From Sclerurus mexicanus (lineage: Eukaryota > Chordata > Aves > Passeriformes > Furnariidae), in the NCBI GenBank assembly GCA_013396755.1, contig VWZF01001682.1:1905883-1969882 (forward strand): 64,000 nt of DNA, given 5' to 3'. Shown here piece by piece: positions 13,201 to 26,300 of the stretch. Each line of letters begins with the position of its first letter. Position 1 is the stretch's first letter. Under the pieces are notes generated by a model. It saw only the letters and a program-made list of their open reading frames with translations, was not told where the DNA came from and ran no database searches. The position numbers and the translations under genes were made by a program.

Positions 13201-16200
13201 TTGACTAAATAAAAACTGATATGACCTCTGGTATGTGATTTTGAAAGTTAAACCTTGTAGAATGGGTTATAGAGACGGTTTCCCAGTTTTTCATCATACA
13301 AATGGATTCATGTCATCCCATTTCCTACCCATAGTTCACAGTCTGTGCAAATGAGAGATCAGCAATGTAATGCCTAATATATGCTTTTATGATACACTGT
13401 CTCCTTCATATGCATGAGCTTTCAGTATTTTTATGTTGACTAATAATCTCTTTCTGAGTTGATGAAGGTCTCTATATACCAAATAACTTGAAAATATTAT
13501 CCCGGTGGCAAAATTGACAAACTCCCGATGCAACACAACAGGAGTTGCCAAGAACAGAAAGCTACTTTGGCTTCACAGAGGGAAAAGCTAATTGTCCAGC
13601 AGAGGGGTAAAGGTCTTCTGAGACAAAGATGTTTCTAAGGGATTTTTCACCCCAAGTATATGGAATTTTATAAAGGATTAATGTAAAAAGCTGATAATTG
13701 AGGTGGTGTTAACTGTTTCAGTGCTTATCAAAACACCTAGCTGGAAAGATGTCTTTACAGAGGGTTTTTATTTTTTTTTGCTGTCTGAGGATGATATTTG
13801 ATTGTCATGTCCCAGTTTAATCAAGCTTCACCGATACTATTAAAACACAAAAACTCCAGGTTCAAACAAACTAAGATGAATATACGAAATAACAAACTAA
13901 GCTAAATATGAGGCTTACTGAAATATGAGGTCCCTGTCAGAGAGTGATTTCATCCTATGACTGGTACAGTTTACAGGGAGGGCAAAAGATTAGCAAACAG
14001 CCTAGTTTTTCTTTAGCAAATAGTTATTGAGCAAAGGCTTCATTTTGACTGTCATCTGATTTTGTGCTGAATTAAATGTTCACTTTGGATTTCTCATCCA
14101 GTTTAAAAGATTTAAAGGCTTACTGGAAAAAGAAAACCTAACCAAACCAACCCCACTTTAGAATTAAATGAGTCTCTTTCAGATAAAGTGAGAAGTAATG
14201 TGTAAGTATTTAGTATTTGAACTCTTAAAAGTTCCATTACACATGCACTGGCATTATCTTTGTTTCATCTGTCTTACTGGTCAGTGAACAGGAAAATGTA
14301 TTGTTTGTACATCTCTAATATAAAATCTGTTTATGAGGAGGGTGATGTTTACAATAAAACTAATGTAGGCCTGTTCTCAAAGTTGTCAAGAAACTATTGT
14401 GAATGCATTTGACATTTTAAGTGGACATCTCTAGGCTTGTAAGTGCTGTGTAGAGCAATCTGTTCCTCAGTTCTTATGGTAAAGAAGGTGGCATTATATT
14501 TTGGCAAGACTTTATATAGATAACGACCATCTCAAGATGACAGTAGAACCTGAAGGGGAGCCATTCCTGTTAGTGGTTATCACCTCCTAACTGTGAATTA
14601 TCCTCTTTTTTGTATTTATTCTTTTAGCTGATGCTGTCCAGTACTAGTTACAGCACTAGCTTACATGATCACAGAAGCTCAAACAGCAAATTCATGCTTA
14701 AATGGCTTCAACTGTGACTTGAACCCGTATTGAAATGTTCCCGACTATATCTCCCTGCTTCCAGATTTCTAGTATTAGGCACAGCAAAAACACTAGATTC
14801 AGACTTATTTAGAGTCTAGTGGATTAATTCAGAGATTTATGATGAAAAAAAGTCAGAATTTAAATATGTTTGAATTCATTAGATTTTTTGCAAAACACAT
14901 ATACATAAACGATAATTCCCCAAAACAACAAATTTATTTTCTCCTATCTGTATATAGACTTCTAGTTCACTCAAAACTGAGAAACTACAAAAGTTTTATT
15001 TGCTCCTACTGTCTATATGTAGATTTTCCTTAAAGTCAATTTGGAAGCAAAATAGTGACTGAAACTTCAACTGAGTTTCTTTAAAATAATTTCAAACATC
15101 CAGCTCTTTGGGGTTCTAATACCTGAAGGAAGCTATAAAAATATGTATGGGTATTATTCAATGGGATTATTAATCTGTCTGAATTTCAGTATTTTCCTCT
15201 AGAGTTGGGGAAACACTTCTTTCTTGAGACTTAAGCTTTAAAAATTATCTGTATTCTGTGCTTATGCACTCTCATGTTTATTACACAAGATTAAATAAGT
15301 GCATTCTTTTGTAATTTTGTTTGACACATTCAAGGATTTTCAACCATCGTTTCACTTCCCTACACTTTGAAGCATGTCTTGCAATGTAGCATATTCAAAC
15401 AGGCATGAGAAGTGTTTTCTAGAACAATTTGAAACTACATTTAGATGAGAAAACTAACTGGTATAATCTAGTGTACTGTTGTTTCTCGTGGGAGTTGAGT
15501 TTTTTCTATATCAGTTGAAGTGTTCTGGGAATCTAAGGGTAATTATATACTAGTAGAAATGATTCAAGGAGCAATGAGATACAGGTTCATAAATAATTGC
15601 TATCTTGGTTGTAAACTATTTCACAAAAATTCCCCAAGGAGTTGTATTGCTCAACATACTTTTAATGTTGAAACAGTCCTTTCTAAGAAAAAAAGATATA
15701 AGTATAGATAAATTAGACTTTTGCTCTCTATTGCTGGCTTGTTTCAAAAATGAGATTTCAAAATTTTTTATTGACTCAAAAGATTCCAAGTATGTGTGAT
15801 GAAAAAGTATTATAATTTCCTACTTTGTATAGAAACCTAGTTTTCTCTTCCTTGTGTTTGTTTTCTCTTCTTGATCTGCAATGAACTCTGAAAATGTGAT
15901 CTATTGGTGGATGGTGGGGAAGTGCTAATTCTGGAGTGCTACAACTTCTTTCTGAAAGCTGTAAGAGGTACAGGAGGAGCTGGGAAAAAAAACAACCAAC
16001 CACAAAAATTATTGGAAAAAACATTTTTTCAGAGCAGTTTCATGTGGATCTGTGTAAAGACCCGTAGCTTTTTTTCCTAGCAGAGACTGGTATTCTCCTC
16101 CAAGAAATCAATTATTTTCTATGGCTACAGCTGTCTAATGGCTAGAGATGAGTATGGCAGTGTTGTAACCTGGTCAGTTTGAAAAGAAACAGAAATAATG

Positions 16201-16789
16201 ATGTAGTTTTATTCAGTCTCTGACAGCAGCTCTGTTACTGGTCTTCTGTTCATCACAATTCAGAAGTCTCTGAAGTCTTTGGTTTCTTCAGTTCACTTTT
16301 TTATGCTTGGGGGGATTTCAGACTATGTATTACTCCAAGGTTTATGGTAGATATTTCAACCCAACCCAGAGTTTTCTTCCACTTAAATCTCTCAGCTTTG
16401 CAGAAGCTCTGTTGCCTGAGAACTTCTGGGATTTGCAGAAGAGTAGTCTTGTCTGTTATAGAGAAAAAACCCACAGGATATGAAAAAAATCAGTATTTAA
16501 TATCCAGTGATTAAGATTTTCAGAGGTTCTGTCCTCTGACACCAAAGCAGACTCAACATACCAGAAATCAGCTATTGCACAAGCTAGAATGGTTTTTGGA
16601 AATGTATTTTAAAATTTGTGATGCTTTGTAAGCCAAGGTAAGCTTAGGAATTCTCTCCATTAAAATATGCTCCTCTTACGTCATTCAGTTAATAGATTGT
16701 GCAGATTTTCAGATTGCTTTCTTAAAATTTAATTGGAGTTAGAAACTGATTCCACTAAACTTGACTGAAATATGTTAAGTATGGAGCAC

Positions 16790-17156
16790 ACAGTTGAGAG
16801 CCTCTGGGTAAGAATCAAGGAGCAAACAAATGTCATTGTGGGAGTCTGCTAAAGACCTCCTAGCCAGGACAGTGACACTGATGAATTATTCTTTGAGGAA
16901 CTAAGGGACACTTCCAAGTCAACTGCCCTTGTCCTTATAGGGGACTTCAACTTGCCAGACATTGACTGGGACCATCACACAGGTGCTACAGCCTGGGACA
17001 GAAAATTCCTAAAAACCTGGATAATAGGTCCTAAGGGAGTTGACTCAGAAAGATGCCCTTTTTGATCTGCTGCTTGCCAACAGAATGTGGCCATCATGCT
17101 CAGTGACCATGAGGTGATCAAGTTTTAAAATTTCTGTTGACAAGAGGAAAAGTGCC
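16790..17156 (+). pseudogene. CR1 ORF2 endonuclease-domain relic
   Basis: This is the remnant of the apurinic-like endonuclease domain that nicks target DNA for CR1 retrotransposition. The conserved CYRPP stretch is broken: the tyrosine codon has become TAA at 16850-16852. GDFNLPDIDW and the catalytic SDH (within 17103-17126) are still legible, but in different frames. The domain ends abruptly at an ambiguous base (17157), where sequence belonging to the middle of ORF2 is missing. It cannot encode a protein. Confidence 0.85.
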
Positions 17157-17184
17157 NTGTTTTCCTGATTTTCAAGTAGGGTGA

Positions 17185-18424
17185 GAAGCAGACACCAGAA
17201 ACTACAGCTCTCTGTTTCACTTCAGTGCCTGATAAAGTCACAGAGAAAGTTACCTGAAAGACAATGCTTCCATTGATCACAGCTAGCATGGTTTCATGAG
17301 AAAAAAGTCCTGCTTATCAACCCAATTTTCTTCTATGACAAGGTAATAACCCACCTGGTTGATCAATGAAGACCAGTTGATGGAATCTTTTTGGATTTCA
17401 GTAGAGCTTTCAATACAGTCTCTCACAGGGCCCTTCTGAACAAACTGTCCATCCCACAGTGGGATAAACACATCATGTGGTAGGTGAGCAATTGGCTCAT
17501 GGGTCGAGCAGAGAGGGTGATAGTGAATGGGATAACATCAGATGGGTGACTTGTCACTAGTGGGGTTCCACAGGGATCTATCTTGGACCCTGTGCTCTTC
17601 AAAATCTTCATAAATGTTGGATGCAAGACTGAAAGGATACTAAGCAAGTTTGCAGATGACATGAAGCTGGGAGGAGCTGTTGACTCCCTGGAAGGCAGGG
17701 AGACCCTGCAGAGAGATCTTGGCAAATTAGGGGGTTGGGCAATCACCAACCACATGAAGTTCAGCAAGGATAAGTGCCAGATTCTGCACCTGGAATGGGG
17801 TAACCCTGGATGTTCGTACAGACTGGAAAGCAGTGCCATGGAAAGGTGGCGTCCTGGTCAACAGCAAGAAAAATGTGAGTTAGTGGTGCCTTGGCAGCCA
17901 GAAGGGCCAACCATGTCCTGGGGAGCATCAGGCAAAGCATTGCCAGTCGGTCAAGGGAGGGGATTGTCCCACTCTGCTCGGCACTGGGGTGGCCTCAACT
18001 TGAATATTGTGTGGAGTTTTGGGCATTCACAATATAGGAAAGATATTAAGCTGTTAGAGAGTGTCCAAAGGAGGGCAACAAAGATGGTGAAGGGCCTGGA
18101 GGGGAAGCCATATGTGGAGTGGCTGAGGGCACTTGGTCAGTTCAGCCTGGAGAAGAGGAGACTGAGGGGAGACCTCACTGCAGTTACAACTTCCTTGTGA
18201 GAGGAAGAGGAGGGGCAGGCAGTTATCTCTTCTCTGTGGTGACCAGTGACAGGACCCAAGGGAATGGCCTGAAGTTGTGTCAGGGGAGGTTTAGGTTGGA
18301 TATTAGGAAACAGTTCTTCACCGAGAGTGTGGTTGTGCACTGGAACAGGCTCCCCAGGGAAGTGATCACAGGACCAATCCTGACAGAGTTCAAGAAGCGT
18401 TTAGATGATACTCTCAGGCACTAG
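17185..18424 (+). pseudogene. CR1 ORF2 reverse-transcriptase relic
   Basis: This is the remnant of the reverse transcriptase that would copy CR1 RNA at the nicked target. It starts near the fingers region (SVPDKVTEKV) and continues through a SRAFNTVSH palm motif, VTSGVPQGSI and the catalytic FADD at 17649-17660. The open frame 17583-18200 (205 codons) is a mosaic. Its middle part, about 17860-18030, reads CR1-like residues (RRANHVLGSIRQS) only in another frame, so two compensating shifts are present. A likely single-base loss near 18185 moves the C-terminal part into the frame open at 18119-18424. The antisense frame at 17423-17839 is a shadow. Confidence 0.88.
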
Positions 18425-18519
18425 ATGTGACTATTGGGGATGGTCCTGTGCAGGGCTAAGAGCTGGACTTGATGATTCTTTGAGTCCCTTCCAACTCAGC
18501 ATGTTCTGTGATTCTGTGA

Positions 18520-21500
18520 AGCTTTTTAAAGTAAGAACATGTAAGTAGGACCATGAAGGTGTTATTAAATTCCAAGTATCCAAAGTGAGAACAATCAACG
18601 TATAAATTATTTAGCTGTCGGCTTAAATGAAGATGAATATTTTTAAGTGATTCACAAGCACATTGTTATAAAGGGCACAGACTCTGCATTACCAAACACC
18701 AGGAACTCAAGTTAGGACTCACTATTTTTGAAATTAAAAAAACAATAAGAACTAATTTTTGGAATTTAGATGTGCAGAAAGAATGTTAGGCTGATTCTCT
18801 TTTCCTGACATTAGATCAAGTTCTACAGAAACATCTGTTGACATCACGTTTTTCATATATTCAATTGTTCATATATTTAAGTAGCCATTAATCTACATGG
18901 ATATAATCTTAATATTACTGCAATATGTGTAAGCATAAGTTTTTGCAAAGTAAAACTTGAAAGTACCTTTTTGGTCTTTTTGATGAAGAATTAAATACAT
19001 AATAATGCTGAAAGGTTGTGTGTAAGTATGTGGGTGAAATAGGCTCATTTCCTAGAGTTGAATGCAGCTCTTTCCATTTAGAAGACTTTTTGAAGAGCAG
19101 CTTTTATATTTAAGGATTTTGTGAAATCTGTAAAAACATACAATATGAATCAAGTTGTAAAAGCATGGAAAATATTTTGATATATGAGAGTTGCTAGTGT
19201 TGTATACTTATTTGTGCAAGATTGGTTCAGACTTCTGATAATAAAAGATTAGGGATCACTTTATGGTTGTAACTGCATAAAACACTCTTCTATACCATGT
19301 ATTATCAAGGGGAGGAAGTAGGAGAGGGAGAATTCTTAATTTTGTTAAATATGGAGCTACTGAAATTGAGATAAAAAAAACACAGCACTTTTTTTTTTTC
19401 TCTAATCAAGGCTATGTCCATGTCCCCATGTTCTGTGTATTTTTGTTATGCTGTGAAACTAATGGTGTTTGATTATGTTCTTGTGCTTTGCTGTCAGTCT
19501 TGCTTTGGGCAAATGACTTCTGCTCTGTTTTTGTTTGCCTGTGTAAAACACCACTGCTGATTCTTCTTTGAACTATTAGTAAGCTGGAGTCAGTATAAGG
19601 TTTTCTTTGAAACTTCAACCTCTGCCTAGAGTTTTTTACTAAGAAACTGCTCTTTCCCTACTTTGTTATATGCAACCTGCCCTTTTAGGAGTATAGGGGA
19701 TGTTCCCAGGAGTGCTGCTTGTCAAAAGTGCTGCATGGCAACACCTGAATTCAACCTGCAGTTCTCAAAATGTGATAGTACAAGGAAAGGTTTTCTGAAT
19801 ACACTGGCCATAGCAAGCAGGAACTTTGCCTCAGGATGAATTTCTTATTCTGAGAACCTGCATGGTGTTAGTATCACAGAGGATACTATTAATTGCTCAC
19901 AAAGTAAATGTGATTTTGGGGACTGTTACAGCCAATGTAACAGAGTAGTGGTATCAAATAACAGAAGCAAGGCAAGATAAATGGAAACCTATTAGTGTTT
20001 TGCGGGGAAAAAATGATCACATTCCAAAATGGGATCATGTTCTTTAAAATGACTACTGGGAAATGTATTGTATTAAGAAATTGCTCTTACTTTACACTTG
20101 CTGTTTCCCAGGGTTCTCAGAGACGTCTATGCAAAATAAGCCTATTGTAAACCTTATATTTAAGTTCTCTGTTTGGGGTGATATAATCCTGTTTTACTGC
20201 AAAATTAACACTCAAAAACTGAGAAAATAATTTTACACTTAGGAAAGACCAAATTTAGTTTCTTATTGTGATATTATTCATTATTCTCTTAATCCATGGT
20301 TCTCACATGTATCATGTTTCATTTTAAGAATGGGAACACAGACTGAAGTAGGGTCTTGGGATGGCTAAGTCATTTGGTTATGTCTGTATTTTGTCACTGA
20401 TTTAAAGCCCTCGTGTGCTATCTGAAATATAATCAAATTTCTCAGGAGATCTCTGTTCATATTCTTTGAAAGCATTTTGTACTTTTGAAATTAAGTGCTA
20501 TAAAAAATGGGCATTTCTCTCTATTATTTGCAAGAGAATCTAATTCACAGACTTATATGTGAATCTGTGGAATTTAAAGAAGAAATTCTCAAGTCTAGTT
20601 ATAGGGTCTGTGACATTTAAAAAGGAAAGGGTATTTTCCTTTCAGATAAATATGCCACATTAGTAGTTTGGATTTGTGTGGTGAAAAGCAACTGTTTTGT
20701 GAGGTATAATAAATGTTCATTTGCTTACAGTTCTCTTAGCCTCCATTTCTGCAAAGCTAAACTTTCAGAGTAAATTAGGTATATTACTGTAGCTCAAGAA
20801 AACCAAGCAATAAAACAATTGTATATACTCTTTACCTGTGAAATTACCTGTAACGTGCTTTCTTTTAGCACTAATTAAGAGCTACAAGAAGTAAGTTATT
20901 GCTCCTATTTAAGCCTTGGTTTTTTGTGTGGTTTACTCTTGGTGGATGGCAGGCAGAACAATTCGCTCAACAGGAGCAAACCACAGCTCAGTGCTACACT
21001 CCAGCTGGGTGGAGTAAGCTGTTTCGAGGCCACAGTTCAACAGCAGATTGAATTTGGCTTTAGGGCTCCCACTTTTAATCAAGAATGTTGCAGCTACATG
21101 GTGGCAAGCAATGATCCAGTACAAACATATTCTGCTAACTCAACAGTTTTCTGGGAATTTCGACAAGTTAACGTTACTGTCAGGCTTTATGCCAGATTGA
21201 CTATTATCTGTTCTGCTATATCTGTCATGTAACCTCTGTAGAGCATGAAGCTATCACAAGGGCTATATTGTTTGCACCATCTAATTTGAGGGGAAAATGC
21301 AGTTGTGTTCTCATGTCTAATACAAATCAAATCTATATTGCAGTGCACAGATCCAGTATTAATGGTTATGGAACTATATCTGGAGAACACAATTTTTGAC
21401 TGACTCTTGTATCCTGGCTAGATGTAGGCAAGATGAACATAAATCTTTGCAAAAGACCTTCAGCATGGTGCTTACATACATACAGGCACAGTATAAAAGC

Positions 21501-23254
21501 CTGGGGAAAACATAACGTTCTGTAAATTTGAGTGGGACAGAGTTAGTGGTGTCTTGCATTCCTTGTAACTCACTGCCTTTTATCCTGTGCTCTTTTTGTA
21601 TTCATCACACCAATCCACTTTACATACATATTATATGGGTGTAGTCACAACAAAGATGAAGTTCAATAGGTAAACATCAGAAAAAAAATATGCTTATTTA
21701 GGTAGAGTTTAGAAATGCATACTCTAGAACTGTTGGGTTCCCCCTATTATTAATGAAGTATTGGGAAAAGGCAATTTTTATGTTGCAACAGATTATTTTT
21801 TTATATCAGCACAGCTTAACTACACTTGGATAACACTGTGAAAATCAGTAAATAGAAAATACTTACCTTTGTTTGTGATTTATTACGCTTGATCTAAAGA
21901 ATAGTATGCTTTCCCTTCAGTTTACACTCAATTTATTTCTGTTTGTATGCTTTCGACATTACAGCTGCAATGCAATGTTGTGTTTTCTGCCTGGATTGAT
22001 ACATACCTGTATAACATGTCAGACTGGGTCTTTTTTAAAATATCAGATTGAATCAGAAGTTAACAACCTAGTTTTTCTCAAGTAGTGATGAAATTTATAG
22101 TGCAATGGAACTTACTGAATGGTGAAGACTTTTGCTTCTGAATTTGTAGACAAAGAAGCTAATAGCAATGACTGAGTAAAAGGTGTAAAGAGGATTCTTC
22201 AAAGCAAATATGTGGTGGTAAGCCCATGAGTATAGCATTCTTTAGAAATATTCTATGGAAAGCTCTATTAAAATCGAGATTTATAATTTCTTCTGAGTAC
22301 AGCATTGTAGGAAGTGATGTCCAGATCCTGGAGATGATGAAGAGCTTTATTTAATCTATCTCTCCCTAGCGATTCTAAGACTTCAGGTATGATTTCAGCT
22401 TTAATAACAACATATCTGCCCTGCTTGCCTCCTCCCCCCTCCCCTTTTTTTTTTGTTTGTTTGGTTTGGTTGTTTTGTTTTGGGCAAGAAAAGGCTCAAG
22501 AATGAAATCTGATCTCTGATGTAATTTTTTCCTTCCCTCTGTAGCATAACCACCGTTTATTTGCAGTTTAATGTTTTTTCTTTATGTGATTCGCTTTATT
22601 CTAATTTGGGAGACAGGGATGTAAGAAGAATGGCAGCAAATGGGGAATTGAACTTCTTCTAGGAGACGTCCTAAATGGGCAATGGAATTCATAGAAACTG
22701 ATTCCTGCAGGCTTCTAGCAGTCATTTTCATTATCTTGGTGCCCTTGCCTTAAATTCTCCTAGACTGAAAGCAGGAACAAAAATAGTTTAAACACTATAA
22801 AATGATAAGCTGGCATAAAATGTGCTTGCATACACATATGCATTCATATATACACATCTATTTTCCTCCCTTTTTTGGGAATCCATTGCTATCATCTTTT
22901 ACATTTTAGCATTGGTAATCATGCAAATCATAAAATCACTGAATTTGTTTTTCTCACACCATATAAATTTACTTTCATTCTTATTTATAATAATGAAATA
23001 GCAAATCAGCTGCTTTCTTCTTGACTAATTTTAACCAAAATTAATAGGTACATATGCATAACAGAGTATTAGCAGAGAAAAAGAGTTCATGTTTTTATGT
23101 GACAGGTACAACTATTTTCAGTTGGTTACAAGTTGAAAAGAATTAAGTATCCATTCTATATATTTGGAATAGAAACTATTGTATTTTGACTGACAGGCAA
23201 GCAACTAGTACATATATTTCTCATTTTCCTGCTATATTTAGCATAATTTGCATG
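18520..23254. other. Unique AT-rich noncoding sequence, no gene seen
   Basis: There are no recognised domains and no transposon ends. The longest frame is 20924-21232 (102 codons). It has more balanced base composition than its surroundings but no similarity I can name. A pyrimidine- and G/T-rich tract lies at 22428-22485. Confidence 0.55.
22428..22485. repeat. C-rich then G/T-rich low-complexity tract
   Basis: A CT stretch with a run of six C passes into a long T run, then GTTTGTTTGG-type repeats. It resembles the other T/G tracts in the window. No coding capacity. Confidence 0.75.
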
Positions 23255-23386
23255 TCACAGAATATTCAGAATTGGAAGAGACTCAGAAGGATGGAGTCCA
23301 ACTCTTGAGTGGCTCGTCCTGGGTTCAAACCCACAGGCTGAGCACTATTAGCACTGTGCTCTAACCAACTGAGCTAATCTCACGAT
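23255..23386 (-). mobile_element. tRNA-Ile-headed SINE with CR1 tail (TguSINE1-like)
   Basis: Read on the minus strand, about 75 bp (23386 down to 23312) match the body of tRNA-Ile(AAT). The A-box TAGCTCAGTTGG is complete at 23365-23376, the anticodon loop is CTAATAG, and the T-loop/B-box region GGGTTTGAACCC is at 23321-23332. It is followed directly by about 57 bp of CR1-type 3' sequence (23311 down to 23255) that ends in ATTCTGTGA. This head-tail arrangement is that of TguSINE1, a songbird SINE mobilised by CR1. The 5' acceptor strand no longer pairs with the 3' GACGAGCC strand, so it is not a working tRNA gene. The family name is from memory, while the tRNA-Ile head and CR1 tail are visible directly. 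Confidence 0.85.
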
Positions 23387-26300
23387 CAAAGCAAGAGTCA
23401 TGTTTAAAATTGTCACAAAAAGAAGATGTAAGTTATGAACAGTTGATTTTTTTCATTTTCAGAAAGGAAAATTTTCATTTTCATTTTCACACAATCTCTT
23501 GCTGTGAAATAAATTGTCATCTTAAGTGCCCATAATGTGCTCTTTGGTTGAAAGACCTAGAGTAGATATCAGGACTACCTACTTTCAGTTTGTGCTGGAG
23601 ATCACGTATATAGAGTGAAGGTACACTTTCAGTGGTGGGTCTTTTTTTTATATATAGAATGCCCCCCAACTATCTACCAAAATTATATGCATAGAATTCC
23701 GTGGTGACTTTTTGTCATTGCAATGCCTCCCTTCCAAAGTCAGAGGTGAGAAAGCGTAGTTTGATAGGTACTAAGAAATGTATTTATGGTAAACTGGGAG
23801 GTAAGTATACCCTTCAATATGTAAGCTTGAGTACTTTACAAAGTGGATGATATTTAGAAACAAGAGGAAAACATACTTTTAAACAAAAGAGGGAAAAGAC
23901 TTCTGCTGAACCACAGATAATATATTCAAAAATATTTGTATTTATTTAAGAAACAGTTTGTGGTAGACACAATTATATGGAACTAACATGGACACAGGCC
24001 TTTGAAAATAATGGACAGATAATCCTTTTTACTGTTTCTTCATTGTAATATCATTAGAGCAAGCAAACATACATGAATATCTTATGTTTGCATTAACAAA
24101 ATAAAAGATTATTAGGAGAAATAAAATATTTGACTAAGTGGCATATATCGATGTATCATGCTCCTTGATTCTAACAGTATTTATTCTGAGTTTTGAGGTT
24201 CAATGGTATTCAACACAATGAAGCTATTTACTTTGTTTTATAGCATCAGTTAGTGGGAAAAATATCAAGACTTTGATATTGCAAGCATGTCTGCATCCAT
24301 CTATCATCAGCATTTATAGTCTAATCACATCATACCTATTTCAACTAAGTTCTAATATGACGAACATAAAAATTTATTTTGCATGTAAATTTATAATTTG
24401 TTTGTACAGTAGATGGATGCCAGCACTCTTAGCTGAGTTTTAAACAATAACAGGGTTTAGATGTGGTGTTTCAAGGCATTACATCTATGGTTTTTCTTAT
24501 GAAATATACACCTTCAGTAAGTTCAAAATGTGAGCATCCCTCATCTTCTGACATTTTTGTGTGGAATTTTAAGCATTGGGTATTACTCCATTGTGCCTTA
24601 CTGTAATAGAGGCTATATTGATAGGAATATTATTACTGAGAACAATATTCCTTCTGAATTCTTCATAAGTAATACAGTGAACAGATATGTAGTATTTTAA
24701 TTAAATACTTATCTTGCATGGTGTGGTATGGTGTTTTTTGCTGCTGTTGAATAAACATGAGTGGTGAGTATTTGAAATCATGCATGTTCAAACTATGTTT
24801 CACTTTTGAGTCCTGCCTTTTGTCCTTTACTAGTAATGCTATCTCAACTGCTTGTACTTTTGAATTAAAAAAAAAAAAAGGCCATTTGTTTGGATACTAA
24901 ATGTGCTATGGCATTTTACTACTATTAGGGTGCTCTGCCTTCTAGTATTTGTGTGTTATGCCAGTTAGTTTCTGTTTTGGAGCCTGAAAATACTATGCTG
25001 CAATCTTTTTCTATGTTCAGACTCACATCCTGTAATCAGATTTGATACATAGAGCCTTGGGTCTCTGTGTGTCATATTACTCTGTTTATCTATATTGGTC
25101 AGTATGTGTTATCAAGGTCCTTAGTTGTAAAGTGGCTTGTAACTCTTTATATTGGAAGATATTTTATGGTATCATTTTGGGTTTTTTTCAAGAAAAATCT
25201 TCTGTTGTGAGGACACAGAGTGAGGTAAACACTGAGTAGAAGTTCTGCATCAGATAATTTCCAAGTGTAAGAATTATGAACTGAACCATATTTAAAATGC
25301 AAGGTTTTAAGATTATCAGTAGTTCAAAACAGAGTAGAAAAGGAGGTAAATACTTGAATATCGCAACTGCAATTATGAAATGTGTAGTATATGAAGTAAT
25401 CTGATGCTAATAGTTAAATCTGTGACTATGAGCCCGTTGTTTTCCCAGGTTTTCTTTCAAATATGCCATTTAAGAATGCGTTTTTCTTGTTGTTGGTTTT
25501 CTTTTTTTTTTCTTTTAATGCAGCTATCATTATTGCCTTAACCAGAGGGTTTTTTCCCTAAATGCTGACTTATAACTCCAAGCTGACAAAAAGTACTAGT
25601 GTTCCCAAATTTTTGTTTTACCCTCAGGAACATATCTTCAGATTTGTTTATCTGTTATTGTGTGTATTAAACCTGATGTTGGTTTGAGTCAGATTAGTGC
25701 AAAATGTGTTAGGAGGTAGAGATTAATATACTATATCAGTGAAATTCAAGATGTTTTTAACAAATACACAGATAAGGCAGCTTCTACTTCAGTTGTATTT
25801 GCTTCTCCCGAAACAGTTGCATTTTAGTACTATTTCTAACAAAGCTACATCTGCTTTATATTCAGAGTGTTCAAAAATGCCAGCAAAATTGCTTTTGTAA
25901 TCCTCTAAAATACTGATGCTTGTGCTAAACCCCCCCATCTGTTTGTTTACTGAAGATTCTTCAGGCCAGGTACAGATGCTAGTTCTACGAGATCTTCCCT
26001 AGAGTGGAGTTTTAATTAAAACAACTCTTTTTACCCCAGCTGTCAATGCAACCCATATGAAAAGCAGGAAGCTTGTTTTTTTAGAGAAGAGTTGAATGTT
26101 TATCTTGTTCAAAAGTCTATAACCACAAAATAAAATGAAGCATTGAATTTTTTACTTCTCTGAATTCTTTTCTCCCTTACCAGTTTGCCCTTTGTCTGTT
26201 TGCAAAAGTCATTTTAGCACTGTCTAAAGCTTGCTTTCTTCATAAATGGATCACAGTGCACATTGATTCCATTCAACTGGAAAATATTTTGCAGGAAAAC

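Larger units (their letters stand above)
8006..16759. other. Unique AT-rich noncoding sequence, no gene seen
   Basis: Nearly nine kilobases contain no frame longer than about 102 codons (10207-10515), and that one resembles no known protein. There is one short dinucleotide repeat near 10.18 kb and one hairpin palindrome at 8637-8656. I see no transposon ends before the CR1 element. Confidence 0.6.
16760..18519 (+). mobile_element. CR1 LINE, internally deleted and degenerate
   Basis: This is the longest retroelement in the window. Conceptual translation shows CR1 landmarks in order: the endonuclease stretch GDFNLPDIDW (16940-16969) and SDHEVIKF (17103-17126), the reverse-transcriptase words VTSGVPQGSI near 17550-17580 and FADD at 17649-17660, then the C-terminal LESVQRRATKM and NRLPREV regions. 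The 3' end at 18504-18519 is TTCTGTGATTCTGTGA, the short direct repeat typical of CR1 tails. Full CR1 elements are about 4.5 kb. This copy is truncated at its 5' end and lacks roughly 1 kb between the endonuclease and the reverse transcriptase, joined near 17157-17185. Several frameshifts and stops make it inactive. The left boundary is approximate. Confidence 0.92.

Noticed and set aside
17423..17839. 138-codon minus-strand open frame
   Set aside because: Exactly antisense to the CR1 reverse-transcriptase relic. It has no similarity of its own.
23312..23386. Possible functional tRNA-Ile(AAT) gene
   Set aside because: The 5' acceptor strand no longer pairs, the anticodon stem is mismatched, and a CR1 tail is fused to the 3' end. 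It is a SINE.
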